Source of the DNA: Ohtaekwangia sp035628875
GTDB lineage: Bacteria > Bacteroidota > Bacteroidia > Cytophagales > Cyclobacteriaceae
Assembly: GCA_035628875.1 (NCBI GenBank)
Contig: DASPIZ010000135.1
Span: 1-64,000, forward strand
Direction: 5' to 3'
DNA length: 64,000 nucleotides
Positions 17,246 through 27,059 of the stretch are shown one piece after another. The notes under the pieces are model-generated. The model saw only the letters and a program-made list of their open reading frames with translations. It searched no databases and was not told where the DNA came from. Each line of letters opens with the position of its first letter. Position 1 is the first letter of the stretch. Position numbers and translations under genes: made by a program.

Positions 17246-17962
17246 GCCCTTGGTGACGTGTAAGAAGATGGATTATTTGATCTTATCAAGAAACAACTCT
17301 GACGCACGACAAAATGTACCAGAGAGCAAAGGCTTTTTGACTCTTCGTAGTCGTCTTTCCTCGCTCAACGACGAGTTGGACTTACGACAACGAAACGATT
17401 ATTCCTCTGAAAAAAAAATTTCGTCAGCGAAGCGTCTGGTCAAGATCCTTCACTCGCCGCTGGCAGCCTCACCGGCCTTGCTCAGGATGCGATAACTGAG
17501 GGGAGGAGTTTTCATATACAATAGAACAATCATCATCGGTCGCAGAACTACGAATATATTTACTGCGACGTTTAGCTTTTTACACGCAAGTTCGCCATGA
17601 ACACCCTTCATACGAACATAGAACAAGCATCATTAGTCGCAGTAACACAAAGATGAACCTACGTGCGGCGTTTTGCGCGACTGCGTTCAAGTTCCGTTAG
17701 AAACGCCATATTGGTCGAAGAAAATACCTTTTGGTTTGAGAAGTGCTGTCAGGTACAACAGTGGGCTTCTCTGCTGCGGATCGCACCCCTACGCCCGTTT
17801 GATTGAAAAGCCGTCTGATGCAAACAACACGTCTTTGCGGCCCCCCTTCCTACTTCACGAATATTTGGTCCTTTTGAGCTATCCCAGCACCAAAGAAAAA
17901 CCAAGTCCATTTACATCCAAATAACCTTCTCCCAAACCTATTTCCGCCTAATAATATTCTAG
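17246..17962. other. Gene-poor region with degenerate repeats
   Basis: Short open frames here have no coding character. Visible structures: a related pair of 33-base direct repeats at 17521-17553 and 17618-17650 sharing TAGAACAA, CATCAT and GTCGCAG, and an imperfect palindrome around 17454-17492 (ATCCT near GCCGC against GCTCAGGAT). It looks like decayed sequence between the barrel gene and the ammonium channel. Confidence 0.5.
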
Positions 17963-18007
17963 ACATACCCCCATTTTTTGAAAATTTTATAATTTTTTGG
18001 GGTATGT
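17963..18007. promoter_or_regulatory. Inverted repeat upstream of the ammonium channel gene
   Basis: Perfect 9-base arms ACATACCCC (17963-17971) and GGGGTATGT (17999-18007) flank a 27-base, almost pure A/T spacer. It lies about 145 bases before the amt start. It could be an operator or a leader hairpin; no known regulator motif is recognised. Confidence 0.45.
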
Positions 18008-18149
18008 GGCTAAAATTATACCCTTACTACAACGTTTTCGTAGATTTTTTTCGAAAAGTGGTTCGTTTTTAATCCAAGAAGTTAAAAATTTGATGAAAAG
18101 TTAACAAAAGACACCAAAACCTAATCCTTTATTAACAACAACTACAATT

Positions 18150-19493
18150 ATGAAAAAATCCTTAATCTTTCTGGTACTGCTAATCGCGATAAGCGTATTG
18201 GCAGTCTTTCTGCCAGCCGTGCCGGTATCCATTAACACAGAAGGCATCAACTCCGGAGATGTTGCCTGGATGCTGGCAGCTACAGCCCTTGTCATGTTAA
18301 TGACCCCGGGACTTGCCTTCTTTTACGGTGGTATGATCGATATGAAGAATATCATTTCAACCATGCTCCAGAGCTTTATTGCCATGGGCGTAATCAGCGT
18401 ACTCTGGATCGTTGTAGGTTTTAGCCTCGCTTTTGGTGATTCCGTCGGCGGACTTATCGGCGACCCACGGACGTTCTTCATGTTCAACAATGTGCTTGAT
18501 GCTCCAGCCTGGGGTACTATTCCTCTCGTGTTATTTGCATTCTTCCAATTGAAATTCGCCATCATAACCCCCGCACTCATCACCGGTACATTTGCAGAGC
18601 GCATCCGATTCAAGTCTTACATATTCTTCATTGTTCTTTTTTCACTTTTCATTTACGCACCGCTTGCACACTGGACCTGGCATTCAGAAGGTTTCCTTTT
18701 CCAAATGGGCGTACTTGATTTCGCAGGTGGAACAGTAGTACACATGTCAGCAGGTTTTGCCGCCCTTGCAGCCTCTATGTACCTGAGAAATAAATCGGAA
18801 AATAAAGCACCGATTCAACCCGCAAATATTCCTTTTGTATTGCTAGGTACAGGCTTACTGTGGTTTGGATGGTTCGGTTTCAATGCTGGTAGTGCCTTAA
18901 GCGCAGGTCCTTTAGCTGCTTCTGCTTTTGCAACAACAAACACTGCCTCTGCTGCAGCCGGTCTCGCCTGGATTTTATTCGACGCGGTGCGTGGTAAAAA
19001 ACCTTCTGCACTTGGATTCTGTATCGGTGCTGTTGTTGGACTCGTCGCCATTACACCTGCGGCAGGTTTCGTAACCATCCCTTCGAGCTTGTTCATCGGA
19101 ACGTTTGCCAGTATCATCAGCAATGTTGTAGTACACTGGAAGTCTAAAACAAAACTCGAAGATACACTTGACGTATTTCCTTGCCACGGCGTAGGTGGAG
19201 CAGTTGGTATGGTCATGACTGCCTTATTAGCTAACACTGCTGTTAACGGCGCAAACACAACAGGTAATGGTTTGTTCTTCGGTGAAACTGCTTTGTTCAT
19301 CGCACACATGAAAGCCCTTGTGATTGTAGTCTCTTATACTTTCCTGGGTTCACTGGCCATCCTGAAAATCACAGATCTGATTTTCCCGTTGGGTGTAACG
19401 CCGGAAGAAAAGAAAGTAGGTTCCGACTACAGTCAACATGGTGAAAATCTTTACCCAAGAGACTACAGCGCTTTAGAAGAAAAAATGGTTTAA
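18150..19493 (+). CDS. amt: Ammonium transporter (Amt family)
   Basis: 447 residues. A cleavable signal-like first helix precedes the 11-helix Amt core: GDVAWMLAATALVMLMTPGLAFFYGG at the start, then the twin pore histidines His198 (GGTVVHMSAG) and His346 (FPCHGVGGAVG), plus the Phe-gate region FIAMGVISVLW. It conducts ammonium/ammonia across the inner membrane when nitrogen is scarce. The usual partner glnK (PII) is not beside it; instead an outer-membrane porin and a glutamine synthetase follow on the same strand. The start ATG follows an A/T-rich leader with no Shine-Dalgarno site. Confidence 0.96.
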   Translation: MKKSLIFLVLLIAISVLAVFLPAVPVSINTEGINSGDVAWMLAATALVMLMTPGLAFFYGGMIDMKNIISTMLQSFIAMGVISVLWIVVGFSLAFGDSVGGLIGDPRTFFMFNNVLDAPAWGTIPLVLFAFFQLKFAIITPALITGTFAERIRFKSYIFFIVLFSLFIYAPLAHWTWHSEGFLFQMGVLDFAGGTVVHMSAGFAALAASMYLRNKSENKAPIQPANIPFVLLGTGLLWFGWFGFNAGSALSAGPLAASAFATTNTASAAAGLAWILFDAVRGKKPSALGFCIGAVVGLVAITPAAGFVTIPSSLFIGTFASIISNVVVHWKSKTKLEDTLDVFPCHGVGGAVGMVMTALLANTAVNGANTTGNGLFFGETALFIAHMKALVIVVSYTFLGSLAILKITDLIFPLGVTPEEKKVGSDYSQHGENLYPRDYSALEEKMV

Positions 19494-19500
19494 AAACAAC

Positions 19501-19531
19501 AGTTGGGCGACACTAAATAAGTCGCCCAACT
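19501..19531. terminator. Perfect hairpin between amt and porin genes
   Basis: AGTTGGGCGAC at 19501-19511 pairs perfectly with 19521-19531 around a 9-base A/T loop. There is no T run on the plus strand, so it may act as a partial terminator or RNA-stabilising element that sets amt apart from the porin/glutamine synthetase genes. Confidence 0.6.
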
Positions 19532-19717
19532 AAATAACACAACCCGTAACCCTGACCTTCAAATGACATACAAGCAAGTAAATGCAAAGGCAGGTCCTTG
19601 ACCCTGACCGAGCTCAGATCCCTTATGCTTATTGATTTGAGTGTGATAACAGAGCTTCCAGGATACTCTGATTACCAAAGCGCCCCAAGAGGGAAAATTA
19701 GCTTACCATTTTATCAA

Positions 19718-20857
19718 ATGAAATTACAAATGAAAAAATTCAACTTAATCATAGTTCTTTTCACAGCACTGGTTATCTCCTCCACCGCTGCTTATAGCCA
19801 GGACACTACAAGAACATTTACGTTATCTGGCTCACTCGACACTTATGCACGCACTGCTTTTGGTTATAAATCTATTGCCCCAGAAACAGCCTTTGCAAAA
19901 GGAAAAGGGTTCGGTATCGGAATGGCTAACCTGATCGCATCTTATGAGGGAGAAAAAGTAGGTTTTGTTGCCGACCTTGTATTTGGTCCCCGCGGAAGAG
20001 AAGCGGTTTTTAATTCAGAGCAAGGTATCGTAAATCAATTGTTCGCTTATGTGAAAGTGTCTGATGCCTTGACCGTGAACATGGGTCAGTTTAACACCTT
20101 CGTCGGATATGAAGTAATTTCTCCTGCGGTTAATTTTCATTATTCAACTTCATACATGTTCTCATACGGACCATTTAGTCATACAGGTGTACGTGCAGAC
20201 TTTTCTTTTGGTGATGGCATGGTAGCCAAACTCGCCGTGCTTAATCCAACTGACTTTTTAGAAATGAATCCTTACAACACCTATACAATCGGTGGACAAA
20301 TCGGAAAGACAAGTGATGCCGGTGGTGTATGGTTGAATTTACTTTATGGTGATCAGGATGGTAAACTTGACGAAGATGATGACTTTGACGGTGACACAGG
20401 TTCACAAGGTTCTTTGTTCCAGGTTGATCTTACCGCAGGTTATACCTTAAGCGAAACGTTTTATTTGGGTATAAATACTTCTTATCAGACTGTAGCCCCA
20501 GGCCAGTTTTATGACGCTGACGCGGATGAACTTGAAGATTTGGATGGTGATGCAGGTTCCTTCTTTGGTATTGCATTATATCCAAAGCTTACACTTTCTG
20601 AAACTTTCTCACTCGGAGCAAGGGTGGAACATCTCATGGTTAAGAATGGCCACCTTGGAGGTGTTGTTAGCCTGGATGAAGAGGGTGAAGGCAGCGTTAC
20701 AACGTTCACGCTATCCGGCAATTTCATTCTGGACAACTTAACCATTATCCCTGAAATCCGGGTTGATAAGATGTCGGAAGACTCCTTCGATGATAAAGAT
20801 GGTGAAGGAACTGACATACTTCCGTCATTGACCCTTGCCGCTGTATACAGATTTTAA
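19718..20857 (+). CDS. Outer-membrane beta-barrel porin (OmpL-like/bbp2 family)
   Basis: The ATG at 19718 (or 19730) starts a signal peptide ending AAYSQ; the open frame upstream to 19598 is not coding-like. The 379-residue mature-type barrel has alternating strands (TFTLSGSLDTYARTAF, GFVADLVFGPRG), Asp/Glu-rich extracellular loops (DEDDDFDGDTGSQG, DADADELEDLDGDAG) and a terminal strand ending in Phe (PSLTLAAVYRF), the outer-membrane insertion signal. The acidic loops would attract cations such as ammonium. Placed between amt and glutamine synthetase, it probably serves nitrogen uptake through the outer membrane; this role is inferred from context. Confidence 0.85.
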   Translation: MKLQMKKFNLIIVLFTALVISSTAAYSQDTTRTFTLSGSLDTYARTAFGYKSIAPETAFAKGKGFGIGMANLIASYEGEKVGFVADLVFGPRGREAVFNSEQGIVNQLFAYVKVSDALTVNMGQFNTFVGYEVISPAVNFHYSTSYMFSYGPFSHTGVRADFSFGDGMVAKLAVLNPTDFLEMNPYNTYTIGGQIGKTSDAGGVWLNLLYGDQDGKLDEDDDFDGDTGSQGSLFQVDLTAGYTLSETFYLGINTSYQTVAPGQFYDADADELEDLDGDAGSFFGIALYPKLTLSETFSLGARVEHLMVKNGHLGGVVSLDEEGEGSVTTFTLSGNFILDNLTIIPEIRVDKMSEDSFDDKDGEGTDILPSLTLAAVYRF

Positions 20858-20910
20858 GAATTGAAAGATTGAAGAATTGAAAGATTGAAGAATTGAAAGA
20901 TTGAAAGATT
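20858..20910. repeat. Short tandem repeat after the porin stop codon
   Basis: About three copies of the 16-base unit GAATTGAAAGATTGAA, itself two related 8-base halves, start on the base after the porin stop codon. Confidence 0.9.
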
Positions 20911-21011
20911 AATTGCTGATTAAGGCTCCTACGTAATTTTTAATCTTCCAACTTTCAAATCTTCCAATAAAAGAAGAACTACAAACCATAACAATTATAA
21001 CTACAAACCCT

Positions 21012-22040
21012 ATGTCAAAAACAAAACTTGAGTACATCTGGCTGGACGGATATGTACCCACCCAGAGTTTAAGGAGTAAAACAAAAATTGTAAAAGACTT
21101 CGATGGTAAACTGGAAAGCTGCCCTGAGTGGTGCTTTGACGGAAGTTCTACAGAACAAGCCCCCGGGGGCTCTTCCGACTGCCTGTTAAAACCCGTGGCA
21201 ATCTTTAAAGATCCGGCCCGCAAAAATGCTTACCTCGTAATGAACGAAGTGCTCAGTCCTGACGGCACTCCCCACCCTTCCAACGGTAGGGCTACTATCG
21301 AAGACGATGATAATGATTTCTGGTTTGGTTTCGAACAGGAATACTTTCTGTGGAACCCGGACACCAACAAACCGATTGGTTTTCCTACCAGCGGATACCC
21401 TGCACCACAGGGACCATACTATTGCTCTGTAGGTGCTAAGAACGCCTTCGGTCGTCACATTGTTGAAGAACACCTCGACTACGTGATTGATGCTGGTATC
21501 AATATCGAAGGTATCAACTCGGAAGTAGCAACAGGACAGTGGGAATTCCAAATTTTTGCAAAGGGTGCTAAAAATGCCGGGGACCAGGTATGGGTAGCGC
21601 GTTACCTACTCGAAAGAACGGCGGAGAAATATGGTGTGGCCATTAACTGGCATTGTAAGCCATTGGGTGCCACAGACTGGAATGGTTCTGGTATGCATGC
21701 CAACTTCTCAAACTCCGTGTTGCGCACTTGCGGCAGCAAAGATGTTTACGATACAATCTGCCAGGCTTTTGCTCCTTACATTAAGGAACACATCGCGGTA
21801 TACGGTGCCGACAATCACATGCGCCTTACCGGAAAACATGAAACACAGTCCATTGATAAGTTTTCCTACGGTGTATCCGATCGCGGCGCTTCAATACGCA
21901 TTCCAATTGCCACAGTAGAGAATGGCTGGAAAGGATGGCTGGAGGATAGAAGACCAAACTCTGCGGCAGATCCTTACAAGGTAGCTGCAAGAATTATTAA
22001 AACTGTAAAGACTGTTCCGGCTTACGCCACCGCGAACTGA
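21012..22040 (+). CDS. glnII: Glutamine synthetase, eukaryotic-type (GSII)
   Basis: 342 residues, the short GSII form rather than the 470-residue GSI or 700-residue GSIII. Motifs: EYIWLDG at the front, DGSSTEQAPGGSSDCLLKP (beta-grasp Asp loop), FGFEQEYFLW (metal Glu), EVATGQWEFQ, NGSGMHANFSN (ATP/glutamate site) and DRGASIRIP. It joins ammonia to glutamate with ATP in the cytoplasm. Its position behind amt and the porin makes an uptake-to-assimilation cluster. GSII is mainly eukaryotic, also rhizobial and scattered in other bacteria; the adenylylation Tyr loop of GSI is absent, so control must be transcriptional or by feedback. Confidence 0.95.
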   Translation: MSKTKLEYIWLDGYVPTQSLRSKTKIVKDFDGKLESCPEWCFDGSSTEQAPGGSSDCLLKPVAIFKDPARKNAYLVMNEVLSPDGTPHPSNGRATIEDDDNDFWFGFEQEYFLWNPDTNKPIGFPTSGYPAPQGPYYCSVGAKNAFGRHIVEEHLDYVIDAGINIEGINSEVATGQWEFQIFAKGAKNAGDQVWVARYLLERTAEKYGVAINWHCKPLGATDWNGSGMHANFSNSVLRTCGSKDVYDTICQAFAPYIKEHIAVYGADNHMRLTGKHETQSIDKFSYGVSDRGASIRIPIATVENGWKGWLEDRRPNSAADPYKVAARIIKTVKTVPAYATAN

Positions 22041-22069
22041 TCCAAAATTTAGGCGTCTGGTTGTAGTTT

Positions 22070-22102
22070 GAAGTCGGGCAGAAATGTCCGGCTTCTTTTT
22101 TT
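22070..22102 (+). terminator. Rho-independent terminator of glnII
   Basis: GAAGTCGGGC and GTCCGGCTTC form a 10-bp stem with an AGAAAT loop, followed by seven T. The remaining bases to 22357 are A/T-rich with no other structure seen. Confidence 0.85.
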
Positions 22103-22357
22103 ATCAGTTCAATTCCAGCATCTACGCGTGTACACTTCATGCTTCGTCCCCCGCACTACCCGCTTTCAACAACGTTCCCCTGGTGTAAAAAAATAATTTC
22201 GCGGTCCCTGTTTTTTGTATGAATAATTTCTGTGAACTTTATTTTATTAAATAATATTTTTACGATATCCACCGTTACTGTTTCCTCAATTCACCGATGC
22301 CGAAGTATTATTAAAAACAAAAATGAGCACCCCAACCGCTTAATTACAACCATTTAT

Positions 22358-23014
22358 ATGATCCACCCTGATACCGAACTTCGTTTCATTAGCGATGCCA
22401 TTGGCTATGGCGTTGTCGCCACTAAATTTATTCCGAAGGGAACCATTACCTGGGCCCTTGACAAGCTGGACCGAACGTTTACGCCACAGCAGATTGCCGA
22501 ACTGGATCCGCTTTACCAACAGGTCCTTGATAAATACACTTACCGTACACCACAGGGAAATCACATTCTTTGCTGGGACAATGCCCGGTTTGTGAACCAC
22601 AGTTCACGATCGAATTGTATTACTACGGCTTATGAATTTGAAATTGCTGTGCGCGATATTCACCCTGGTGAAGAACTAACCGATGACTATGGATATCTTA
22701 ATGTAGAACAGCCTTTTGAAGTACTGCCGGAGGAAGGTACCGACCGTTTAGTGATCTACCCGGATGATTTACTCCGATATTATCATCAATGGGATGAACA
22801 GCTCCTTCAGGCATTTCCTCAGCTCCTCAACGTTGAACAACCGTTGTTTCATGTGCTCACCCAGTCCGTCAAAAATAAAATACAACGGGTCGCCCGTGAA
22901 CAGGAGCGATTTGATTCAATCCTCCATTGTTATTACCCATCGCATAATGGCAAATTAAACGGAGAAGCGAAGGTCATTAAGTACAGGTCACCAAAAATCA
23001 ATTATCCGTTTTAA
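22358..23014 (+). CDS. SET domain protein, probable lysine methyltransferase
   Basis: The ATG at 22358 opens the domain directly (MIHPDTELRFISDAIGYGVVA); the frame upstream to 22232 is low-complexity and not coding-like. 218 residues. SET hallmarks: GYGVVATKFIPKGT, the AdoMet/pseudoknot motif RFVNHSSRSNC (Asn80-His81) and GEELTDDYGY (Tyr111). The domain normally transfers methyl groups from AdoMet to lysine side chains. The C-terminal 100 residues lack the post-SET Cys cluster and end in a basic segment. The target in bacteria is unknown. It converges on the helicase gene with 2 bases between the stops. Confidence 0.85.
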   Translation: MIHPDTELRFISDAIGYGVVATKFIPKGTITWALDKLDRTFTPQQIAELDPLYQQVLDKYTYRTPQGNHILCWDNARFVNHSSRSNCITTAYEFEIAVRDIHPGEELTDDYGYLNVEQPFEVLPEEGTDRLVIYPDDLLRYYHQWDEQLLQAFPQLLNVEQPLFHVLTQSVKNKIQRVAREQERFDSILHCYYPSHNGKLNGEAKVIKYRSPKINYPF

Positions 23015-23016
23015 TA

Positions 23017-26000
23017 TCAGACCTGGGTTCCGACAAAAGTCATCAGGGTGTTTTCCACAGCATCGGTATCTTTCCAAAACTGTCTGCTGTAAACCATCCT
23101 GTGATTCCAATTTTTCTTTTGAAGCAAAGCGGGGGTGTAGGCAAAAGTATCTTTTACAGAAAGGCTTTTATGAAAACGTTCATCATCGGTTAGTATCACG
23201 CCGAGGTATCTATCGTCCTTTCGTACATTGAGATCGACATAGGGCAGAATGTTTTCTTCAAAGTTAAATTCAGAAAGACGATTGTTGCCCCAGCTTTTTA
23301 AACGAGAACTCAGGTACCAGGTGGAATTATAATCACCTTTAGGATAGAGCACGGGCTTGTAGGTGCCGTCAGAAACCGCACGTGCAAACTCCAGGTAATC
23401 ACGAAACAATCTGGGTCCTGCATTTTTTGCTTCCTGTGTTTTAAGTTGCTCCGGCCAGATGCTGGTAATCAGAATAATTTTTTCCCTGGCACGGGTTACG
23501 GCAACATTCAACCGGTTTTCACCGCCCACAGCATTTAAACTTCCGAACTGCATCGAGAGGTTGCCTTTCTTATCCGGCGCATAGCCTACTGAAAAAATGA
23601 TAATGTCTTTCTCATCACCCTGCACATTTTCGATGTTCTTCACAAGCAATGATGCCGGCAGAATCATAGCCTGCTTTTGGGCTTCAGCCTCCAGAATATC
23701 GAGAATGAGATTTTGCTGCGGAGCGTTGAAAGTAACAATACCAATTTCCTTATCAGGATCTTCCCTTAATAAATCAAACACAGTCGCCACTACCGCCTTC
23801 GCTTCGGGTTCATTCGTCTGGTTTTCCCACACACCTTCCACTTTATGATAAACGATGGGTGCGTTTTCCATGTTCATTATTTTTCTGTCAGGTAAAAGGC
23901 GCAACCGCTGCTCATAAAAATGCCTGTTGGAGAATTCCATTAGCTCGAGCGACTTGCTTCGGTAGTGCCCTTGTAAATGAACTGTGGGTAGATAACGTGC
24001 GGCCAGATCCAGCAGTGATTCTACTTCCGCATCCGGGTTTTCATTCTCTTCATCAACCCATCGAACCTGGTATAACTCACTGGGACGCAGTTGCTGTGCA
24101 TCGCCTGCTATAAGCACTTGCTTGCCGCGATACATGGCAGGAATTCCGCGCTCAGCAAAACACTGTGAAGCTTCATCAAAAATAACCAGGTCGAATAACG
24201 GCTCCATCGGAAAAATTGCAGACACGGATTCAGGTGACGCCATCCACACGGGGAGCAATTGAAAAATTTCTTCATGGTACGTGGAGATAACTTTCCGCAA
24301 AGGCCAGATTTTTTTCTTCTTCATAACCTGGTGATGCAGGTCACGGTACGTAACACGGTTGTTCAATCGATTATACGTAATTCCTTCGTAGGCTTTTTCA
24401 CGCGCCCGCAGCAGTAATATATCCTGACTTAATTTTTGTTTCTCTTCTACCAATCGCTGCAGTTCAGTTTGAAGTTCTTCCATCTTTAAACTGGAAACCG
24501 AACGCAATACCGGATACTTCACTTCGATATGATCGATCCATGCCAGGCGTAAACTATTTTGAAGCAACGTATCCATAGCCTGGCCGTCCCAGTCGTTTAC
24601 CGTTTCATGTAATTTCTTCAACACCTCTTGTTCGGCAGGGCGCATGTTCTCTTTTAACAGATCAAAATCACACAGGTTATCGAAGTGTTGACGGAGGGAT
24701 TGCTTTAAGCTTTCTTCCGTTAACGGATCAAGGATCAGCTGTCGGATATGAAATGGTGACAAATACCGCTGCCATTGTGATTTGTGTTCCGGAATGTTTT
24801 TCACCATATCCAATAATGACCGGAATAATGTATGGAATTGATCGCGTGACAATGTCGAAGGGTTGATACCATCTTTCACCTCACGAAGCGTAACAAATAT
24901 CGCCTTGGCTCGGATCGCCAGTTTTTGCAGGCGGAACCACTTCATCAGGCTCTCTTTCTTATAATCCGAAGGGATATCCAGGAGCCATGATTTACTCCGC
25001 AATGCCGTTAAATGATGTTCAAGATTCAACCGGTTATCAATGCGTTGCTCCAATACCTTTAACCCAAATTTATTATAGGCCAGATCGTTGGCAACAAGCA
25101 CACGTTTGATTACAAACTTGTTGGCCGAAAACATTTCCCAGCGCATTAAACTGAAAACATTCCGCCGGGTTCTCATGCGCTCATACAATGCCTCCTGAAA
25201 TTTACCCAGCCTGTCCGTTGGAATGGTTGTCTCCGGTATATCGTTATCATAACAATTTAGCGTAACACGTTCCATGTTGGAAAGCCACAGGAGACTTGTT
25301 TCATCTTCAGTTTCAGCACAGATTCTTTGAAAATAACGATATGTTTCATTATCGGCGAGCACACTCAGCATACCCAATACCTCTTCCTTACGAAACCAGA
25401 ACGACTCTGCTTCTTCGAGGTTGAGTGAAACACCGATCGCACGAAATGCCTGTGTTTCTATGTCTTTCTGATAAGCAATGACATCGGAAATAGTATCCTC
25501 CAATACCTGTTCATCCGACGCCTGTAAATTGGCGAATGACTTTCTTTCGCGCCATGGAAAACTTTCGGTTTCGTATCGCCTGGCGTATTGTGCGTATCGT
25601 TTCATTGCCCGCACAAAATCCACCAGCTCGGGAAATTTAAAATAATGATATTCCTGCTTAATGTTTAACGACGGCTCTGAAAGACTGGAAGTGAGGTACA
25701 ACTCTTTAATTGAAAGACCACATTCATTTTCGTCGTATAAGGCATTCTTAAATTCCTGCAGTTCCTCAGCGATCTGATCGATGCTTCTGCATACCTGGAA
25801 AAACTTCCGTTCCGTATGGATCACATCAACGCCGCGGTTTTTATTTTTATATTCTTCCAACAGATCGATCTGCCGCGACATCTTTTCAAAGATTGCTTTG
25901 CGGTCATTTCTGAAATCGTGAACCAAACCAAGAAACCCGGAAAGCTCAACTGCTTTCATTCTTTCATAAACAACATCCAGGGCGGCTCTCTTTTGACAAA

Positions 26001-27012
26001 CAAGTAGCGCGCGCTTACCGGAGGCAATGGCATCCGCAAGAAGGTTACAAATTAATTGTGATTTACCTGTGCCCGGCGGGCCCTGCACCACAACGGAGTT
26101 TCCTTTTTTAATGGCATGAATAGCATTCTCCTGATAGGCGTCAATCGGAAACGGCGTAAATAATTTTTCTTCTTTTACCGGACCAGTAAACCCCGGTGCA
26201 TGTTTGGTATTAAAAAATTCTTCAAGGTCGTTAACAGATTCCTTTTCTAATAGGTGAAGATAATCCGGAACCAGTTGCGATCCCGCCTGCGGAAAAATTC
26301 CCAACACTGCTTCGGGAAATAATTTCATTTCACCATCACGGTGAAGTTCTTCAAATTCAGTCCGTGAATACTTTATGAAATCATGGAGGTTATCCTGAAA
26401 ATTTTCCGTATTGAAATTGATTTCAATTTTGTCCTGTAAAAGCTGATATAGCTGGGTTCGAAAAACAGTACTGTCTGAATCAAAATCATCAAATGAAAAT
26501 TCGAGGAGATCTTCCTCCACTTTTACTTTGTGATAAAATGAATAAGCCAAAAGAAACGCTTTATTAAACGTAATGCCTGCGTCCCTTCTGGGTTCAAGCA
26601 CCCAGTATTGTCCTTGCTGGGTAATGCGCACAGGAAAATACATCAACGGGCAACGAACCGGGGTTCCATCTGCAAATTTACCGCGCACAAAAGGCCATCC
26701 TACATGCAGGTCGTTGGTACCGCGTTCTTCAAAAACCAATCTGTCGATACGCTGCAGCATCTTTAATTTTTCACTTGCCTTATTGTTTGATTCAAGCCGG
26801 CTATCATGAACCTGACAAACTTTCTTTTCCGTTCCGCGAATAAGACTTTCAATAATACCAAAGGATTTTTCCTGGTTAAGAAAACTCAATTCATGCAGAT
26901 CGAGAAACTGGTCTCCGGAAAGACGAAGCAACACCAGTCCGCGGTTTTGCGAGGAAAGGTTTGTAAGTCTGCGAAGAAATGATGTTAAGATGTTCTTTGC
27001 TTGTTCAGGCAT
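23017..27012 (-). CDS. Large superfamily 1 helicase with DUF4011-like front and Vsr-like tail
   Basis: 1331 residues. The front (LTNLSSQNRGLVLLRLSG) matches the start of DUF4011-type helicases. Walker A is GPPGTGKS at about residue 310; a 500-residue mostly helical insertion follows; Walker B is FDEASQCF at about 945; motifs IV-VI include HYRSKSLELMEFSN, VQGDEKDIIIFSVGYA and NRLNVAVTRAREK, all Upf1-like. The last 110 residues (YVDLNVRKDDRYLGVILTDD...) resemble the restriction-endonuclease fold found at the tail of related proteins, but the expected EXD is changed to ILTDD. Related helicases occur both as housekeeping and as defence proteins; no defence genes lie around it. Confidence 0.85.
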   Translation of the reverse strand: MPEQAKNILTSFLRRLTNLSSQNRGLVLLRLSGDQFLDLHELSFLNQEKSFGIIESLIRGTEKKVCQVHDSRLESNNKASEKLKMLQRIDRLVFEERGTNDLHVGWPFVRGKFADGTPVRCPLMYFPVRITQQGQYWVLEPRRDAGITFNKAFLLAYSFYHKVKVEEDLLEFSFDDFDSDSTVFRTQLYQLLQDKIEINFNTENFQDNLHDFIKYSRTEFEELHRDGEMKLFPEAVLGIFPQAGSQLVPDYLHLLEKESVNDLEEFFNTKHAPGFTGPVKEEKLFTPFPIDAYQENAIHAIKKGNSVVVQGPPGTGKSQLICNLLADAIASGKRALLVCQKRAALDVVYERMKAVELSGFLGLVHDFRNDRKAIFEKMSRQIDLLEEYKNKNRGVDVIHTERKFFQVCRSIDQIAEELQEFKNALYDENECGLSIKELYLTSSLSEPSLNIKQEYHYFKFPELVDFVRAMKRYAQYARRYETESFPWRERKSFANLQASDEQVLEDTISDVIAYQKDIETQAFRAIGVSLNLEEAESFWFRKEEVLGMLSVLADNETYRYFQRICAETEDETSLLWLSNMERVTLNCYDNDIPETTIPTDRLGKFQEALYERMRTRRNVFSLMRWEMFSANKFVIKRVLVANDLAYNKFGLKVLEQRIDNRLNLEHHLTALRSKSWLLDIPSDYKKESLMKWFRLQKLAIRAKAIFVTLREVKDGINPSTLSRDQFHTLFRSLLDMVKNIPEHKSQWQRYLSPFHIRQLILDPLTEESLKQSLRQHFDNLCDFDLLKENMRPAEQEVLKKLHETVNDWDGQAMDTLLQNSLRLAWIDHIEVKYPVLRSVSSLKMEELQTELQRLVEEKQKLSQDILLLRAREKAYEGITYNRLNNRVTYRDLHHQVMKKKKIWPLRKVISTYHEEIFQLLPVWMASPESVSAIFPMEPLFDLVIFDEASQCFAERGIPAMYRGKQVLIAGDAQQLRPSELYQVRWVDEENENPDAEVESLLDLAARYLPTVHLQGHYRSKSLELMEFSNRHFYEQRLRLLPDRKIMNMENAPIVYHKVEGVWENQTNEPEAKAVVATVFDLLREDPDKEIGIVTFNAPQQNLILDILEAEAQKQAMILPASLLVKNIENVQGDEKDIIIFSVGYAPDKKGNLSMQFGSLNAVGGENRLNVAVTRAREKIILITSIWPEQLKTQEAKNAGPRLFRDYLEFARAVSDGTYKPVLYPKGDYNSTWYLSSRLKSWGNNRLSEFNFEENILPYVDLNVRKDDRYLGVILTDDERFHKSLSVKDTFAYTPALLQKKNWNHRMVYSRQFWKDTDAVENTLMTFVGTQV

Positions 27013-27059
27013 GTTTGGGTGAAATAATATAAGCCTTCATGATTTTGCAAGAAGTAATA

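Noticed and set aside
17244..17924. Two 83-codon frames in the gene-poor region
   Set aside because: Composition unlike neighbours, no signal peptide or domain, and they cross repeat sequence.
18815..19309. 164-residue minus-strand frame opposite amt
   Set aside because: Shadow of the amt reading frame; Pro/Ala/Asn-rich with no domain, and amt is certain.
20858..20910. Possible CRISPR-like short repeats
   Set aside because: Units are contiguous without unique spacers; simple tandem repeat.
23017..27012. Helicase as part of a defence system
   Set aside because: No nuclease, methylase or other defence gene on either side; family also includes non-defence members.
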